Source: Alcanivorax sp. S71-1-4
GTDB lineage: Bacteria > Pseudomonadota > Gammaproteobacteria > Pseudomonadales > Alcanivoracaceae
DNA: 64,000 nt
Reading direction: 5' to 3'
Assembly: GCF_009846755.1 (NCBI RefSeq)
Contig: NZ_AQOR01000018.1
Span: 1-64,000, forward strand
Shown here in pieces: positions 19,439-27,189 of the stretch. The number at the start of each line of letters is the position of its first letter. Positions within the stretch are counted from its first letter, which is position 1. The translations under genes and the position numbers were made by a program. Under the pieces are notes generated by a model. It did no database searches and was not told the origin of the DNA. It worked only from the letters and a program-made list of their open reading frames with translations.

Positions 19439-19545
19439 GCGACCTTACGCGATCTTTGGCCTCTGTTAGCCACCTTTCCCCCATCCCGCTACACTACGCC
19501 CCAAAGCGCACCACCGGACCCCGCCGTGCTCCAGAGGACATCAGG

Positions 19546-21558
19546 ATGTTCAGACCCGCTCTGCTTGTTTCCCCCACCCGCTTCACTGTTCTGACCCTGG
19601 CCCTGGCCTGTGCGCTGCCCGCGCAGGCGGACGAACCTGGCCGGCTGTCGCCGGTGGAAGTGACCGCCTCCCGCACCGGCGACCAGGTCAGCCGCCTGCC
19701 GGTCGGCAGCGTGGTCCTGACCGCCGAGGACATTCGCCGCATGCCGGTCACCACGCTGGGGGATGTGCTGGACAGCGTCGGCGGCGTCAGCGCCGCACGC
19801 TTTTACGGTATCGGCGACAGCCGCGTTGCAGCGGACCTGCTCGGCTTTGGTGGCACGGCAGCACAGAACACGCTGGTGCTGCTCAATGGCCGGCGCCTGA
19901 ACGACGTGGACCTGGCCGGCGTGGATTTCTCCGCCATTCCGCTGGCCGTGATTGATCGCATCGAAGTGATCCCCGGCGCGGGTGCCGTGCTGTACGGCAG
20001 TGGCGCCTCGTCGGGCATCATCAATATCGTCACGAAAGAAGACCCGCACACCGGCGCCGGCGTTTCCGTGACGGGCGGCAGCTACGACACCAAGGCAGGC
20101 GATGCCTGGGGTGCGCTGGCCAACGAACGCAGCAGCGTGCTGGCCTCGGTGCAGGCGCGCAACACCGACGGTTACCGCGACAACAACGCGCTCAAGCAGC
20201 GCACTGCCTTTGCCGACCTGCGTCACCGGCTGGATGACACGACCTTCTATCTCACCGCGCAGGCCGACAAGCAGGCGTTGGGTATCCCCGGCGGCCGGCA
20301 GGTCAATCCCGGTGCCGGCATCAATGAATTCCGCGATGACCCGGAAGGCACCAGTACGCCACTGGACTGGGCCGACCAGGACGGCGTGTATGTGATGCCG
20401 GGCGTGGTGATTCACGGCGACAAGGTGAACATTCATCTGGAAGCCGGCGCACGCCGCAAGCGCCAGCAGTTTTATTTCGACTTCGGCGGCTCGCCCTATT
20501 ACGGCGAAACCGAAATCCAGGGTTTCAGTATCACACCACGCCTGACCGGCGTGCTCGACACCGGGCCGGTGCGTCACGAATGGACGCTCGGCTGGGATCT
20601 TTACCAGAGCGATTACGAAGCCGACACCGCCGATGTGAAAGCCAATATCGGCAACCCCACCGGCACCAAGGATATCGATCAGCGCCAGGAAGCCTGGTAC
20701 GCACAGAGCACCAGCCGCCTGACCGAGCGACTGCATGTCACCGCCGGAGTGCGCAGTGAAAAACTGACGCAGCACACCGACGAAATGTCATTCGGCACCA
20801 CCGGCACGGACCGTTTCAGCGAACGCTATGAGATTTACGAAGCAGGGCTGACGTATTTCCCCGTGCCACAATTGGCACTGTTCATCAGCGGCAGCCGCAA
20901 TGCGCGCGTGGCCACCGTGGACGAACTCTCCCCGCTGTTTGGCCTTGGCACCGTGGTCCCGCAGACCGGCAAGCTCTATACCACCGGCCTGCGCTGGCAA
21001 CAGGGCCGCCAGCGTTCCTCGCTGACCTACTGGCGCGGCCGCTATGAAAACGAAATCATCTATGACCCCGGGGCCGGCCCGTTTGGGGGCAACACCAACC
21101 TCGACGACGACACCCGCCGCGACGGCATCACCCTGAACAGCCAGTGGCAGCTTGAAGACGGCCTGTGGCTGACCGTCAACGGCACGCTGCAACGCGCCCG
21201 TTTTGTTGATGGCCCCTATGCCCGCAACGACGTGCCCGGCGTGCCGGAACGCAGCGGCTACCTGCAACTGGACTGGCAGGCACTGGACTGGCTGCGGATT
21301 TCCGCGTCCCAGCGCTATATCGGCAAACGCTATATCGGCAACGATCTGGCCAACGCCTTCCAGCAACTGGACCACTATCGCTGGACCGATCTCGCCGCTA
21401 CCGCACGCTATCGCCAGCTGTACCTGCGTGCCGCCGTGCACAACCTGCAGGACCGCAACGTCACCGACATTGCCTTCCTGAACAGCGCCGGCACCGCCTG
21501 GGACACCTATCCTCTGCCGGGCCGACACTACATGGTGACACTGGGAGCCGAGTTTTGA
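19546..21558 (+). CDS. TonB-dependent outer-membrane receptor
   Basis: 670 residues. The signal peptide ends LPAQA, and the mature N-terminus includes a TonB-box-like LSPVEVTASR. A plug domain follows (about 45-165: PVGSVVLTAEDIRRMP, NTLVLLNGRRLNDVDL, IDRIEVIPGAGAVLYGSGAS), then a barrel with many aromatic beta strands ending in GRHYMVTLGAEF with terminal Phe. It imports a scarce ligand across the outer membrane using TonB energy. The next gene overlaps its stop and encodes a corrinoid adenosyltransferase, so cobalamin is a plausible ligand, but no cobalamin riboswitch is visible and iron chelates are not excluded. Confidence 0.92.
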   Translation: MFRPALLVSPTRFTVLTLALACALPAQADEPGRLSPVEVTASRTGDQVSRLPVGSVVLTAEDIRRMPVTTLGDVLDSVGGVSAARFYGIGDSRVAADLLGFGGTAAQNTLVLLNGRRLNDVDLAGVDFSAIPLAVIDRIEVIPGAGAVLYGSGASSGIINIVTKEDPHTGAGVSVTGGSYDTKAGDAWGALANERSSVLASVQARNTDGYRDNNALKQRTAFADLRHRLDDTTFYLTAQADKQALGIPGGRQVNPGAGINEFRDDPEGTSTPLDWADQDGVYVMPGVVIHGDKVNIHLEAGARRKRQQFYFDFGGSPYYGETEIQGFSITPRLTGVLDTGPVRHEWTLGWDLYQSDYEADTADVKANIGNPTGTKDIDQRQEAWYAQSTSRLTERLHVTAGVRSEKLTQHTDEMSFGTTGTDRFSERYEIYEAGLTYFPVPQLALFISGSRNARVATVDELSPLFGLGTVVPQTGKLYTTGLRWQQGRQRSSLTYWRGRYENEIIYDPGAGPFGGNTNLDDDTRRDGITLNSQWQLEDGLWLTVNGTLQRARFVDGPYARNDVPGVPERSGYLQLDWQALDWLRISASQRYIGKRYIGNDLANAFQQLDHYRWTDLAATARYRQLYLRAAVHNLQDRNVTDIAFLNSAGTAWDTYPLPGRHYMVTLGAEF

Positions 21559-22109
21559 GCGACGACAAGCATCGCATCAGCCGCGTCACCACTCGCAGCG
21601 GCGACAGCGGCGAAAGCGGCCTGGCGGATGGTTCACGGCATCCGAAAGACGCCCCGGTGTTTGCTGCGCTCGGTGATCTGGATGAACTGAATGCCGCGCT
21701 CGGTGTATTGCGCACCCACGCCCTCGGCGACCTGGACGGGCCATTGGATACCGTGCAGCAGCGGCTGTTTGATCTCGGCGCGGAACTGGCCGTGCCGGGG
21801 CTGATACGGCTGCGCGATGAACACGTCCGTGAACTGGAACATCAGCAGGCGCAGCTCAACGACGCCCTGCCACCGCTGAAGGAATTCGTGTTGCCCGGCG
21901 GCCATCCGGCTGCGGCCTGGGCGCATATGGTGCGCACCGTGGCGCGCCGCGCCGAGCGTCGCCTGGTGACGCTGCATACCGTGCAGCCTCACAACACCGC
22001 CAGCCTGGCCTACCTGAACCGGCTGTCGGACTTTCTGTTTGTCCTCGCCCGTGCGCTGAACCAGCGCCACGCCCACCCGGAAACCCTGTGGCGGAATGAT
22101 CATGGCTAA
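21555..22109 (+). CDS. Cob(I)alamin adenosyltransferase, PduO type
   Basis: 184 residues, beginning at TTG 21555, which overlaps the receptor stop (TTGA). The N-terminal TRSGDSGESGLADGSR matches the ATP-binding TKxGDxGxTxL motif, with the Thr/Leu variation seen in some members. FAALGDLDELNAALGVLRT and the C-terminal YLNRLSDFLFVLARALN are hallmark segments of the trimeric enzyme. It transfers the 5-prime-deoxyadenosyl group from ATP to cob(I)alamin. The overlap implies co-expression with the receptor upstream. Confidence 0.93.
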   Translation: MSDDKHRISRVTTRSGDSGESGLADGSRHPKDAPVFAALGDLDELNAALGVLRTHALGDLDGPLDTVQQRLFDLGAELAVPGLIRLRDEHVRELEHQQAQLNDALPPLKEFVLPGGHPAAAWAHMVRTVARRAERRLVTLHTVQPHNTASLAYLNRLSDFLFVLARALNQRHAHPETLWRNDHG

Positions 22110-22512
22110 AATCACTTCGTTTCTGCGTGACCGCTTTCTGCGCTTCCGGCGCGAAGTCATCGTGCTCTGGTACGCCTTCCGCCACCCGGCGACGCCCGCC
22201 TGGCTGAAACTCGCCAGCCTGCTGCTGGCCATCTACCTGATCAGCCCGTTCGACCTGATCCCGATCATGATTCCCTTTCTCGGCGTAGTGGATGATCTGA
22301 TCATCGTGCCGCTGGGGGTGAGCTTCGTGGTCAAGCGGCTGCCGGCGGAGGTGCGCACCGAGTCCGAGCAACAGGCGACACGCTGGATCGGCCGCTATAT
22401 CAAGCGTCCGTTGCTGTTCACCCTGATCGTGCTGCTGGTGCTGCTGCTGATCTGGGCCGGGTTGTTCTGGTTGCTCTGGCACTTTTGGTTGAGTGGCTTG
22501 TTGGGGGGCTGA
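22096..22512 (+). CDS. DUF1232 (YkvA-like) membrane protein
   Basis: 138 residues, with an alternative ATG at 22102. The DUF1232 signature is present: WLKLASLLLAIYLISPFDLIP followed by an acidic pair in FLGVVDDLIIVPLG. A second hydrophobic helix is near the C-terminus. The start lies inside the adenosyltransferase gene, so the three genes probably share a transcript. The biochemical function of this family is unknown. Confidence 0.85.
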   Translation: MIMAKITSFLRDRFLRFRREVIVLWYAFRHPATPAWLKLASLLLAIYLISPFDLIPIMIPFLGVVDDLIIVPLGVSFVVKRLPAEVRTESEQQATRWIGRYIKRPLLFTLIVLLVLLLIWAGLFWLLWHFWLSGLLGG

Positions 22513-22557
22513 GGGGCGGTTCTGCCGGGCTTGCGGGAGAGCGGCGGGCATGGACAC

Positions 22558-22639
22558 GGTGGGATTCGCCGTTGGCTCTTCCCACCCTACCGCCCCGTCG
22601 ACGCTGCCGTAGGGTGGGAAGAGCGCAGCGAATCCCACC
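22558..22639. repeat. Palindromic intergenic element, copy 3 (short, inverted arrangement)
   Basis: Here the arms face the other way: GGTGGGATTCGCCGTTGGCTC through CCCTAC, an 18-base spacer, then GTAGGGTGGGAAGAGC through GAATCCCACC. The GGTGGGATTC/AAGAGC variant is also used by copy 5. It lies in the gap between the DUF1232 gene and the histidine kinase. Confidence 0.85.
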
Positions 22640-22757
22640 AACCAGACGCCCAGCAAACACCAACACCACGGGCAATATGAAAAAACAGTGCACGCCGGCG
22701 CCTGCTTCAGACGCTGGGGTATCATGCCGGTAACACGCCCCTGCCCCGGACCTTGTC

Positions 22758-24074
22758 ATGCACAGCATCCGCACCCGCCTGTTCCTGGTTCTCTCCGCCA
22801 CCGGCATCTTCCTGGTGCTGGCGGCGGCGGCGTTGTACCAGTTCAGTTTCGAACGGGCCATGCAGGATTACCTCGACAAGCGCGAGCGCTACCGGGTCAG
22901 GGAATTCAGCGAGCGGCTGGCCGATTACTACGTCAATGCCGGCGGCTGGCCGGAAGGCCCGGCCGCGCATCCCCGGCCCGGCCTGCGCATTCCACCGCAT
23001 CTGGTCCTGCTGGATGCCGAGCGGCGCCCGGTGGCCGGTGGCTTGCCGCCGTCACCGCAGGTGCGCTTTGTGCCGGTGAAAGTGAACGAACGCAAGGTGG
23101 GCTGGCTCGGCTACCAGCCCCGCGAAGCGCGCATCAGCGACGGCATCGACCGCAGCTTCGAGGCGCGCCAGTGGCGCACGCTGCTGCTCACCACCTGTAT
23201 TGCCTTGCTGATCGCCCTGCTCGGCTCCTGGTTTGTGTCGCGCTATCTGGTACAACCGATCACCGCGATTGCCGCGCTGTCACGGCGCATGGCCAACGGC
23301 GACTATTCGCGCCGGCTGGACACCGATCGCCGCGACGAGCTCGGCGCACTGAGCCGTGACATCAATCACCTGGCCGGCAATCTGGAACGGGCCGCGCGCG
23401 CACGGGATCGCTGGCTGGCCGACATTTCCCACGAATTGCGCACGCCCCTGGCGATCCTGCAGGGTGAGGTAGAAGCGCTGGTAGACGGCATCCGCCCCGC
23501 CGACCCGAGACGGCTGGAATCCCTGCACCAGGAAATCCTGCATCTGCGCCGCCTGATCGATGACCTGCACGATCTCGCGCTGGCGGATGCCGGCACACTG
23601 CGCTATCGCATGGAATACCTGAACCTCGCCGACGTAATCGAGGAGCAGGCCAGCCTGTTCGAAGATTCCTTCCGGCAGCGGCACATCCACTTTACCCGGG
23701 AGATGCCCGAGACGTTGCCGGTCAACGGCGACGCCACGCGCCTGCGGCAGTTGCTCGCCAACCTGCTGCACAACAGCACCAAGTACACGGATGCGGGCGG
23801 TGAAGCACGGCTGCGCGCCGCCCGCGAGGGCCAGCGTATTGTCGTGACACTGGAGGACAGCGCACCAGGCGTGCCGGAAGACGCACTCGAGCGGCTGTTC
23901 GATCACCTGTACCGTGCAGAAACCGCCTCGCGCAATCGCGAGTTCGGGGGCTCGGGGCTCGGCCTGGCACTGGCGCGCCGCATCGTCGAGGCCCACGACG
24001 GCGACATCTCCGCCAGCGCTTCGCCACTGGGCGGCCTGTGCCTGCGCGTCAGCCTGCCCGCCGCCCACCCATAA
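22758..24074 (+). CDS. BaeS-like sensor histidine kinase
   Basis: 438 residues. Two transmembrane helices (about 8-28 and 146-165) bracket a short periplasmic domain. HAMP follows (QPITAIAALSRRMANGDYSRR), then a HisKA helix with His225 in DISHELRTPLAIL, an N box (NLLHNSTKYTD), and a G box (FGGSGLGLALARRIVEAHDG). The sequence most resembles BaeS, which senses envelope stress and toxic compounds. The response-regulator gene follows 12 bases after the stop, and a Spy-like gene follows that, the expected target of this pathway. Confidence 0.9.
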   Translation: MHSIRTRLFLVLSATGIFLVLAAAALYQFSFERAMQDYLDKRERYRVREFSERLADYYVNAGGWPEGPAAHPRPGLRIPPHLVLLDAERRPVAGGLPPSPQVRFVPVKVNERKVGWLGYQPREARISDGIDRSFEARQWRTLLLTTCIALLIALLGSWFVSRYLVQPITAIAALSRRMANGDYSRRLDTDRRDELGALSRDINHLAGNLERAARARDRWLADISHELRTPLAILQGEVEALVDGIRPADPRRLESLHQEILHLRRLIDDLHDLALADAGTLRYRMEYLNLADVIEEQASLFEDSFRQRHIHFTREMPETLPVNGDATRLRQLLANLLHNSTKYTDAGGEARLRAAREGQRIVVTLEDSAPGVPEDALERLFDHLYRAETASRNREFGGSGLGLALARRIVEAHDGDISASASPLGGLCLRVSLPAAHP

Positions 24075-24086
24075 GGAAAGCTGCCC

Positions 24087-24785
24087 ATGCCCGCGCAGAT
24101 TCTGATCGTCGAGGACGAACCGAAAATCGCCAGCCTGCTGTCGGACTATCTGGTCCACGGCGGCTATCAGACACGCCTCTGCGGTACCGGCGAGGAGGCC
24201 CTGGACGTGCTCCGCCGCGACCCGCCGGAGGTGGTATTGCTGGACCTGATGCTGCCCGGCATCGACGGGCTGGATGTCTGCAAGCAGTTGCGCACGTTTT
24301 CTGATGTGCCGGTGATCATGATCACTGCCCGCGCCGATGAAGTGGACCGCCTGCTGGGCCTGGAACTGGGCGCAGACGATTACATCTGCAAGCCCTTCAG
24401 CCCGCGCGAAGTCGTCGCGCGCGTGCGGGCCCTGCTGCGCCGCATCCAGGCGCTGAAAGAAAACGGGCGCGCTGACACGGGCGGCCTGCTACTGGATGAA
24501 AACCGCTTCGAAGCCAGCTGGCAGGGCCAGGCCGTGGGCCTGACCGTGGTGGAATTCGCCTTGCTGAAAACCCTGGCTGACCACCCGGGCCATATCCGCT
24601 CGCGCCAGCAGCTGATCGACCGCATCTACAATGACAACCGCGTGGTCAGTGATCGCACCGTGGACAGCCATATCAAGAAACTGCGGCGCAAGCTGGCCGA
24701 TGCCTTTCCGGAAATGGAGTTTATCCATTCCATCTACGGCGCCGGCTATCGCTTCGAGGCCAGCCCGGCAAACGCCGACGACTGA
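24087..24785 (+). CDS. BaeR-like OmpR-family response regulator
   Basis: 232 residues. The receiver has EDEPKIASLL, phospho-acceptor Asp53 in LLDLMLPGIDG, and KPFSPREVVARV. The C-terminal winged helix (about 130-228) ends in VVSDRTVDSHIKKLRRKL and IYGAGYRFEA. It is the partner of the kinase just upstream and probably activates the Spy-like gene just downstream along with efflux genes elsewhere. Confidence 0.92.
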   Translation: MPAQILIVEDEPKIASLLSDYLVHGGYQTRLCGTGEEALDVLRRDPPEVVLLDLMLPGIDGLDVCKQLRTFSDVPVIMITARADEVDRLLGLELGADDYICKPFSPREVVARVRALLRRIQALKENGRADTGGLLLDENRFEASWQGQAVGLTVVEFALLKTLADHPGHIRSRQQLIDRIYNDNRVVSDRTVDSHIKKLRRKLADAFPEMEFIHSIYGAGYRFEASPANADD

Positions 24786-24882
24786 ACGCCACACTCTTTC
24801 CCGATTGCTGCATATTCCTTGCACAGTGCCGGCCGAGACTGAACCTGTCGCATCCACGGGATGAATCAACAGGAGCACAGAC

Positions 24883-25248
24883 ATGCAAGGCACTCTGAAA
24901 AAGACACTGATCGGCACCACCCTGGTTTCCCTGCTGGCGGTTTCCGGCCTGAGCCTGGCCGGCGGCCCGCGCCACGACGGCCCGCAGGGCCCGGGTGCCC
25001 GCCTGGAACACCTGAGCGAAGCGCTGTCGCTGACCGACGATCAACGCGACGCCATGGCAGACATCTTCCGCGAACAGGGCCAGGCCATGCGCCAATTGCA
25101 CGCGGAAACCGAGAGCAAGATCGCCAGCGTGCTGACGGAAGAACAGGAAGTGAAACTGAAAGCAATGCGCGAGGAGCGCCGCGGGCAATGGGAAGAACGG
25201 CGTGAACGCCGGGAAGAACGCCGCGCAGAGCGCAGCGGTAAAAACTGA
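24883..25248 (+). CDS. Spy/CpxP-family periplasmic protein (LTxxQ motifs)
   Basis: 121 residues with a signal peptide (KKTLIGTTLVSLLAVSGLSLA). The mature part is helical and carries two LTxxQ motifs, SLTDDQRDAM and VLTEEQEVKL, which define Spy/CpxP chaperones. The C-terminus is an extreme Glu/Arg run (WEERRERREERRAERSGKN). Spy is an ATP-independent periplasmic chaperone and a BaeSR target in E. coli, which fits the neighbours. AGGAG precedes the ATG. Confidence 0.9.
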   Translation: MQGTLKKTLIGTTLVSLLAVSGLSLAGGPRHDGPQGPGARLEHLSEALSLTDDQRDAMADIFREQGQAMRQLHAETESKIASVLTEEQEVKLKAMREERRGQWEERRERREERRAERSGKN

Positions 25249-25268
25249 GGCCCAGGAAACAACTGTGC

Positions 25269-25532
25269 GTAGGGTGGGTAGAGCCAACGGCGAAACCCAC
25301 CGGGACCATGTTCCGCACTGCTCGCAAAAAACCAGCGAAACTACCCCACTATCGAAGAGGGGTAGTTTCGCTGGTTTTGCGGGAGTGAATAAGCGGCATG
25401 GACATGGTGGATTTCGCCGTTGGCTCTACCCACCCTACCCCACTATACAAGAGGGGTAGTTTCGCTGATTTTGCGGGAGTGAATAAGCGGCATGGACATG
25501 GTGGATTTCGCCGTTGGCTCTACCCACCCTAC
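25269..25532. repeat. Palindromic intergenic element, copy 4, with partial tandem duplication
   Basis: A full element runs 25269-25438 (outer arms GTAGGGTGGGTAGAGCC and complement; inner arms CCAGCGAAACTACCCC and GGGGTAGTTTCGCTGG). The right half, from the inner arm to the outer end, is repeated at about 25441-25532 with few changes. It lies between convergent spy-like and aceF genes and may serve both as transcript end. Confidence 0.9.
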
Positions 25533-25546
25533 GGCCGCACCCGGTA

Positions 25547-27157
25547 TTACAGCAACGCGCGCCGCATATCCGCCAGCACGCCGGACAGATACGTGATAAA
25601 GCGCGCCGCGTCTGCTCCGTCGATCACACGGTGATCGTAGGACAGTGACAACGGCAGCATGTCCCGGGGCTCAAACGCTGTCCCGTTCCATACCGGCTTT
25701 TTCTGTGTGCGGCTGACACCCAGGATCGCCACCTCCGGCCAGTTCACAATCGGCGTAAAGGCCGTGCCACCGATACCACCCAGCGAGGAAATGCTGAACG
25801 TGCCGCCCTGCATATCACCCGGCGACAGCTTGCGATTGCGGGCTTTCTCCGCCAGCTCACCGACTTCACGGGCAATTTCCACCACGCCTTTTTTATCCGC
25901 ATCGCGCACCACCGGCACCACCAGCCCGTTCGGGGTATCCACCGCCACGCCGATGTTGATGTAATGCTTCTGGATCAATGCCTCGCCGCCGTTTTCCAGC
26001 GAACTGTTGAAGTGCGGAAATTCCCGCAGCGTCACCGCACAGGCTTTCACCAGAAACGCCAGCATGGTCAGCTTGGCGCCGGATTTCTGCAGACGCTGAT
26101 TCTCGCTCTGACGGAACGCTTCCAGCGTGGTGATATCGGCGTCGTCGAACTGGGTGACATGCGGAATCGTCACCCAGGCACGATGCAGATTGCTGGCGGA
26201 AACGCGACGCAACTTGTTCAGTTCCACGCGCTCGACCTCACCGAATTTGCTGAAGTCGATGTCCGGCAGTTCGATGCTGAAACCGCCGCCACCGGACGCC
26301 GCCGGGCGCTCGCTGAGCAGGGCTTTCACATGGGCGTGCACATCGTCTTTCAGGATGCGGTTTTTCGGACCGGTCCCGCGCACTTGCGCCAGGTCCACAC
26401 CCAGTTCGCGTGCCAGTTTGCGCACGGCCGGGCCGGCATGGACCGGGCCGGACGGGCCTTCGCTCGCGGCAGCGCGTGGCGCCTCGGCTGTTTTCTTCGG
26501 TGCGGCCGGTTTTTCTGCGGGCGCACTGGCCCGGGGTTTTTCCTCGGGCTTGTCAGGCGAGGTGTCGCCCTCTGCAACCTCGGCCATACCGTCCAGTTCC
26601 AGCAGCGCATCACCGGTATTGAGCTTGTCGCCGACTTTCACCGACACCGATTTCACCACGCCGGCCGCCGGCGCCGGGATCTCCAGTGACGCCTTGTCGG
26701 ATTCCAGCACGCCGAGAATCTGTTCCGCCTCGATGCGGTCGCCGGCCCTGACGTTCAGTTCGATCAGTTCGGCGTCCTTGATGTCGCCAAGGTCCGGCAC
26801 CGCTACCGTTTGCGCAACGCTTTTTGCCGGCGCAGCAGCTTGCTTCTGTTCAGGTGCGGCCTGGGCAGGCTTTTCTTTCGCCTCTGGCTCAGCGGGTTTT
26901 TCCGCCGCCTTGTCGTCACCCACGGTTTCCACTTCCAGCAGCGGATCGCCTTCCTTGACCCGGTCACCGGTGTTGACCAACAGCTTCAGCACCTTGCCGC
27001 CCAACGGCGCCGGCACTTCCACGGTGGCCTTGTCGGATTCCAGCACCACGATGGTGTCTTCCGGCGCAATCTGGTCGCCGGCCTTGACGGATACCTCGAT
27101 CACATCAACAGGATCACTGCTTCCTGTGTCGGGCACCTTGATGATTTCAACGCTCAC
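25547..27157 (-). CDS. aceF: Pyruvate dehydrogenase E2, dihydrolipoyl acetyltransferase
   Basis: 536 residues. Two lipoyl domains (about 1-80 and 115-195) each carry the lipoylated Lys in ESDKA (LESDKATVEVPAP, LESDKASLEIPAP). Ala/Pro/Glu-rich linkers follow, then an E3-binding domain (VHAGPAVRKLARELGVDLA) and the catalytic domain with DHRVIDGADAARF near the end. It transfers acetyl groups to coenzyme A in the complex with AceE. It lies 32 bases downstream of aceE, so one operon. Lpd (E3) is not in the window. Confidence 0.98.
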   Translation of the reverse strand: MSVEIIKVPDTGSSDPVDVIEVSVKAGDQIAPEDTIVVLESDKATVEVPAPLGGKVLKLLVNTGDRVKEGDPLLEVETVGDDKAAEKPAEPEAKEKPAQAAPEQKQAAAPAKSVAQTVAVPDLGDIKDAELIELNVRAGDRIEAEQILGVLESDKASLEIPAPAAGVVKSVSVKVGDKLNTGDALLELDGMAEVAEGDTSPDKPEEKPRASAPAEKPAAPKKTAEAPRAAASEGPSGPVHAGPAVRKLARELGVDLAQVRGTGPKNRILKDDVHAHVKALLSERPAASGGGGFSIELPDIDFSKFGEVERVELNKLRRVSASNLHRAWVTIPHVTQFDDADITTLEAFRQSENQRLQKSGAKLTMLAFLVKACAVTLREFPHFNSSLENGGEALIQKHYINIGVAVDTPNGLVVPVVRDADKKGVVEIAREVGELAEKARNRKLSPGDMQGGTFSISSLGGIGGTAFTPIVNWPEVAILGVSRTQKKPVWNGTAFEPRDMLPLSLSYDHRVIDGADAARFITYLSGVLADMRRALL

Positions 27158-27189
27158 GCGTCACTCCTTCTTGTGGAAGTTGTTGTCAT

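Noticed and set aside
19439..19545. Cobalamin riboswitch before the TonB receptor
   Set aside because: Only about 107 bases lie between the repeat element and the start, and the conserved B12-box sequence is not visible.
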